NCBI GenBank assembly: GCA_032717465.1
Contig: CM064715.1
Span: 35,565,546-35,629,545 of the forward strand
Length of the DNA stretch: 64,000 nucleotides
From: Coenobita brevimanus
Lineage: Eukaryota > Arthropoda > Malacostraca > Decapoda > Coenobitidae
Direction: 5' to 3'
Shown: positions 63,962-64,000 of the stretch, piece after piece
Numbering within the stretch: the stretch's first letter is position 1
Layout: each line of letters begins with the position of its first letter
Notes under the pieces: generated by a model
What the model saw: only the letters and a program-made list of their open reading frames with translations
Databases searched by the model: none
What the model was told of the DNA's origin: nothing
Position numbers and translations under genes: made by a program

Positions 63962-64000
63962 TCTCATCAGGATATTCAGGATATTATCATAAGTATATTG

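Overview
The window looks like intergenic or intronic DNA from a large, repeat-rich arthropod genome, most likely a decapod crustacean. This is an inference. It rests on very long (TA)n, (CA)n and (GA)n microsatellites, eukaryotic LINE retrotransposons, tRNA-derived SINEs, and Jockey-like and RTE-like reverse transcriptases of the kind common in crab and shrimp assemblies. I found no host gene I could support, and no rRNA, functional tRNA, CRISPR array or prokaryotic operon. Almost all long open frames are retrotransposon coding sequence or low-complexity artefacts.

Layout. 1-3.4 kb: CA-rich tandem repeats, then a decayed but nearly complete gene of a repetitive arthropod family (minus strand, 1428-3107). 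3.4-6.7 kb: a Jockey-like LINE (J1) with one uninterrupted EN-RT frame, bounded by (TA)n on both sides; it is the only apparently intact coding sequence. 7-12.6 kb: GA repeats, a small 5'-inverted RTE insertion (7627-8126), two tandem-repeat blocks, and a reverse-strand RTE-A copy with target-site duplication. 12.6-18.1 kb: non-coding DNA, a GAT-rich minisatellite, a foldback element with near-identical arms (15221-15848), and a second decayed mobile-element-type gene. 18.1-21.3 kb: the longest RTE-A copy, with 5' leader and target-site duplication. 21.7-31 kb: TA hairpins, two small palindromic elements, a second RTE family (RTE-B), a Jockey-like copy (J2) inside an ATGATGGTA satellite, and an RTE-A fragment. 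31-43 kb: an ATC/GAT-rich tract holding a SINE, a cluster of hairpin MITEs, a second Jockey-like family (JB), an RTE-A copy nested in a MITE, and Jockey copy J4 inside a GAT-rich tract. 43-48.5 kb: polypurine and G-rich simple DNA. 48.5-60.5 kb: RTE-A4, a CR1-like element with ORF1 and ORF2 remnants, and Jockey copies J5 and J3 (J3 has an in-frame internal deletion). 60.5-64 kb: non-coding DNA and a candidate 5' LTR cut by the window end.

How the parts relate. The window is a record of copy-and-paste insertion: at least eleven LINE copies from five families, several with readable target-site duplications. They sit in or beside microsatellites, satellites and MITEs. J1 could still encode an active endonuclease and reverse transcriptase; the other coding copies are broken by frameshifts, stops or lost catalytic residues. 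Names such as J1 or RTE-A are my labels. Clade assignments come from recognised protein motifs, not from a search.
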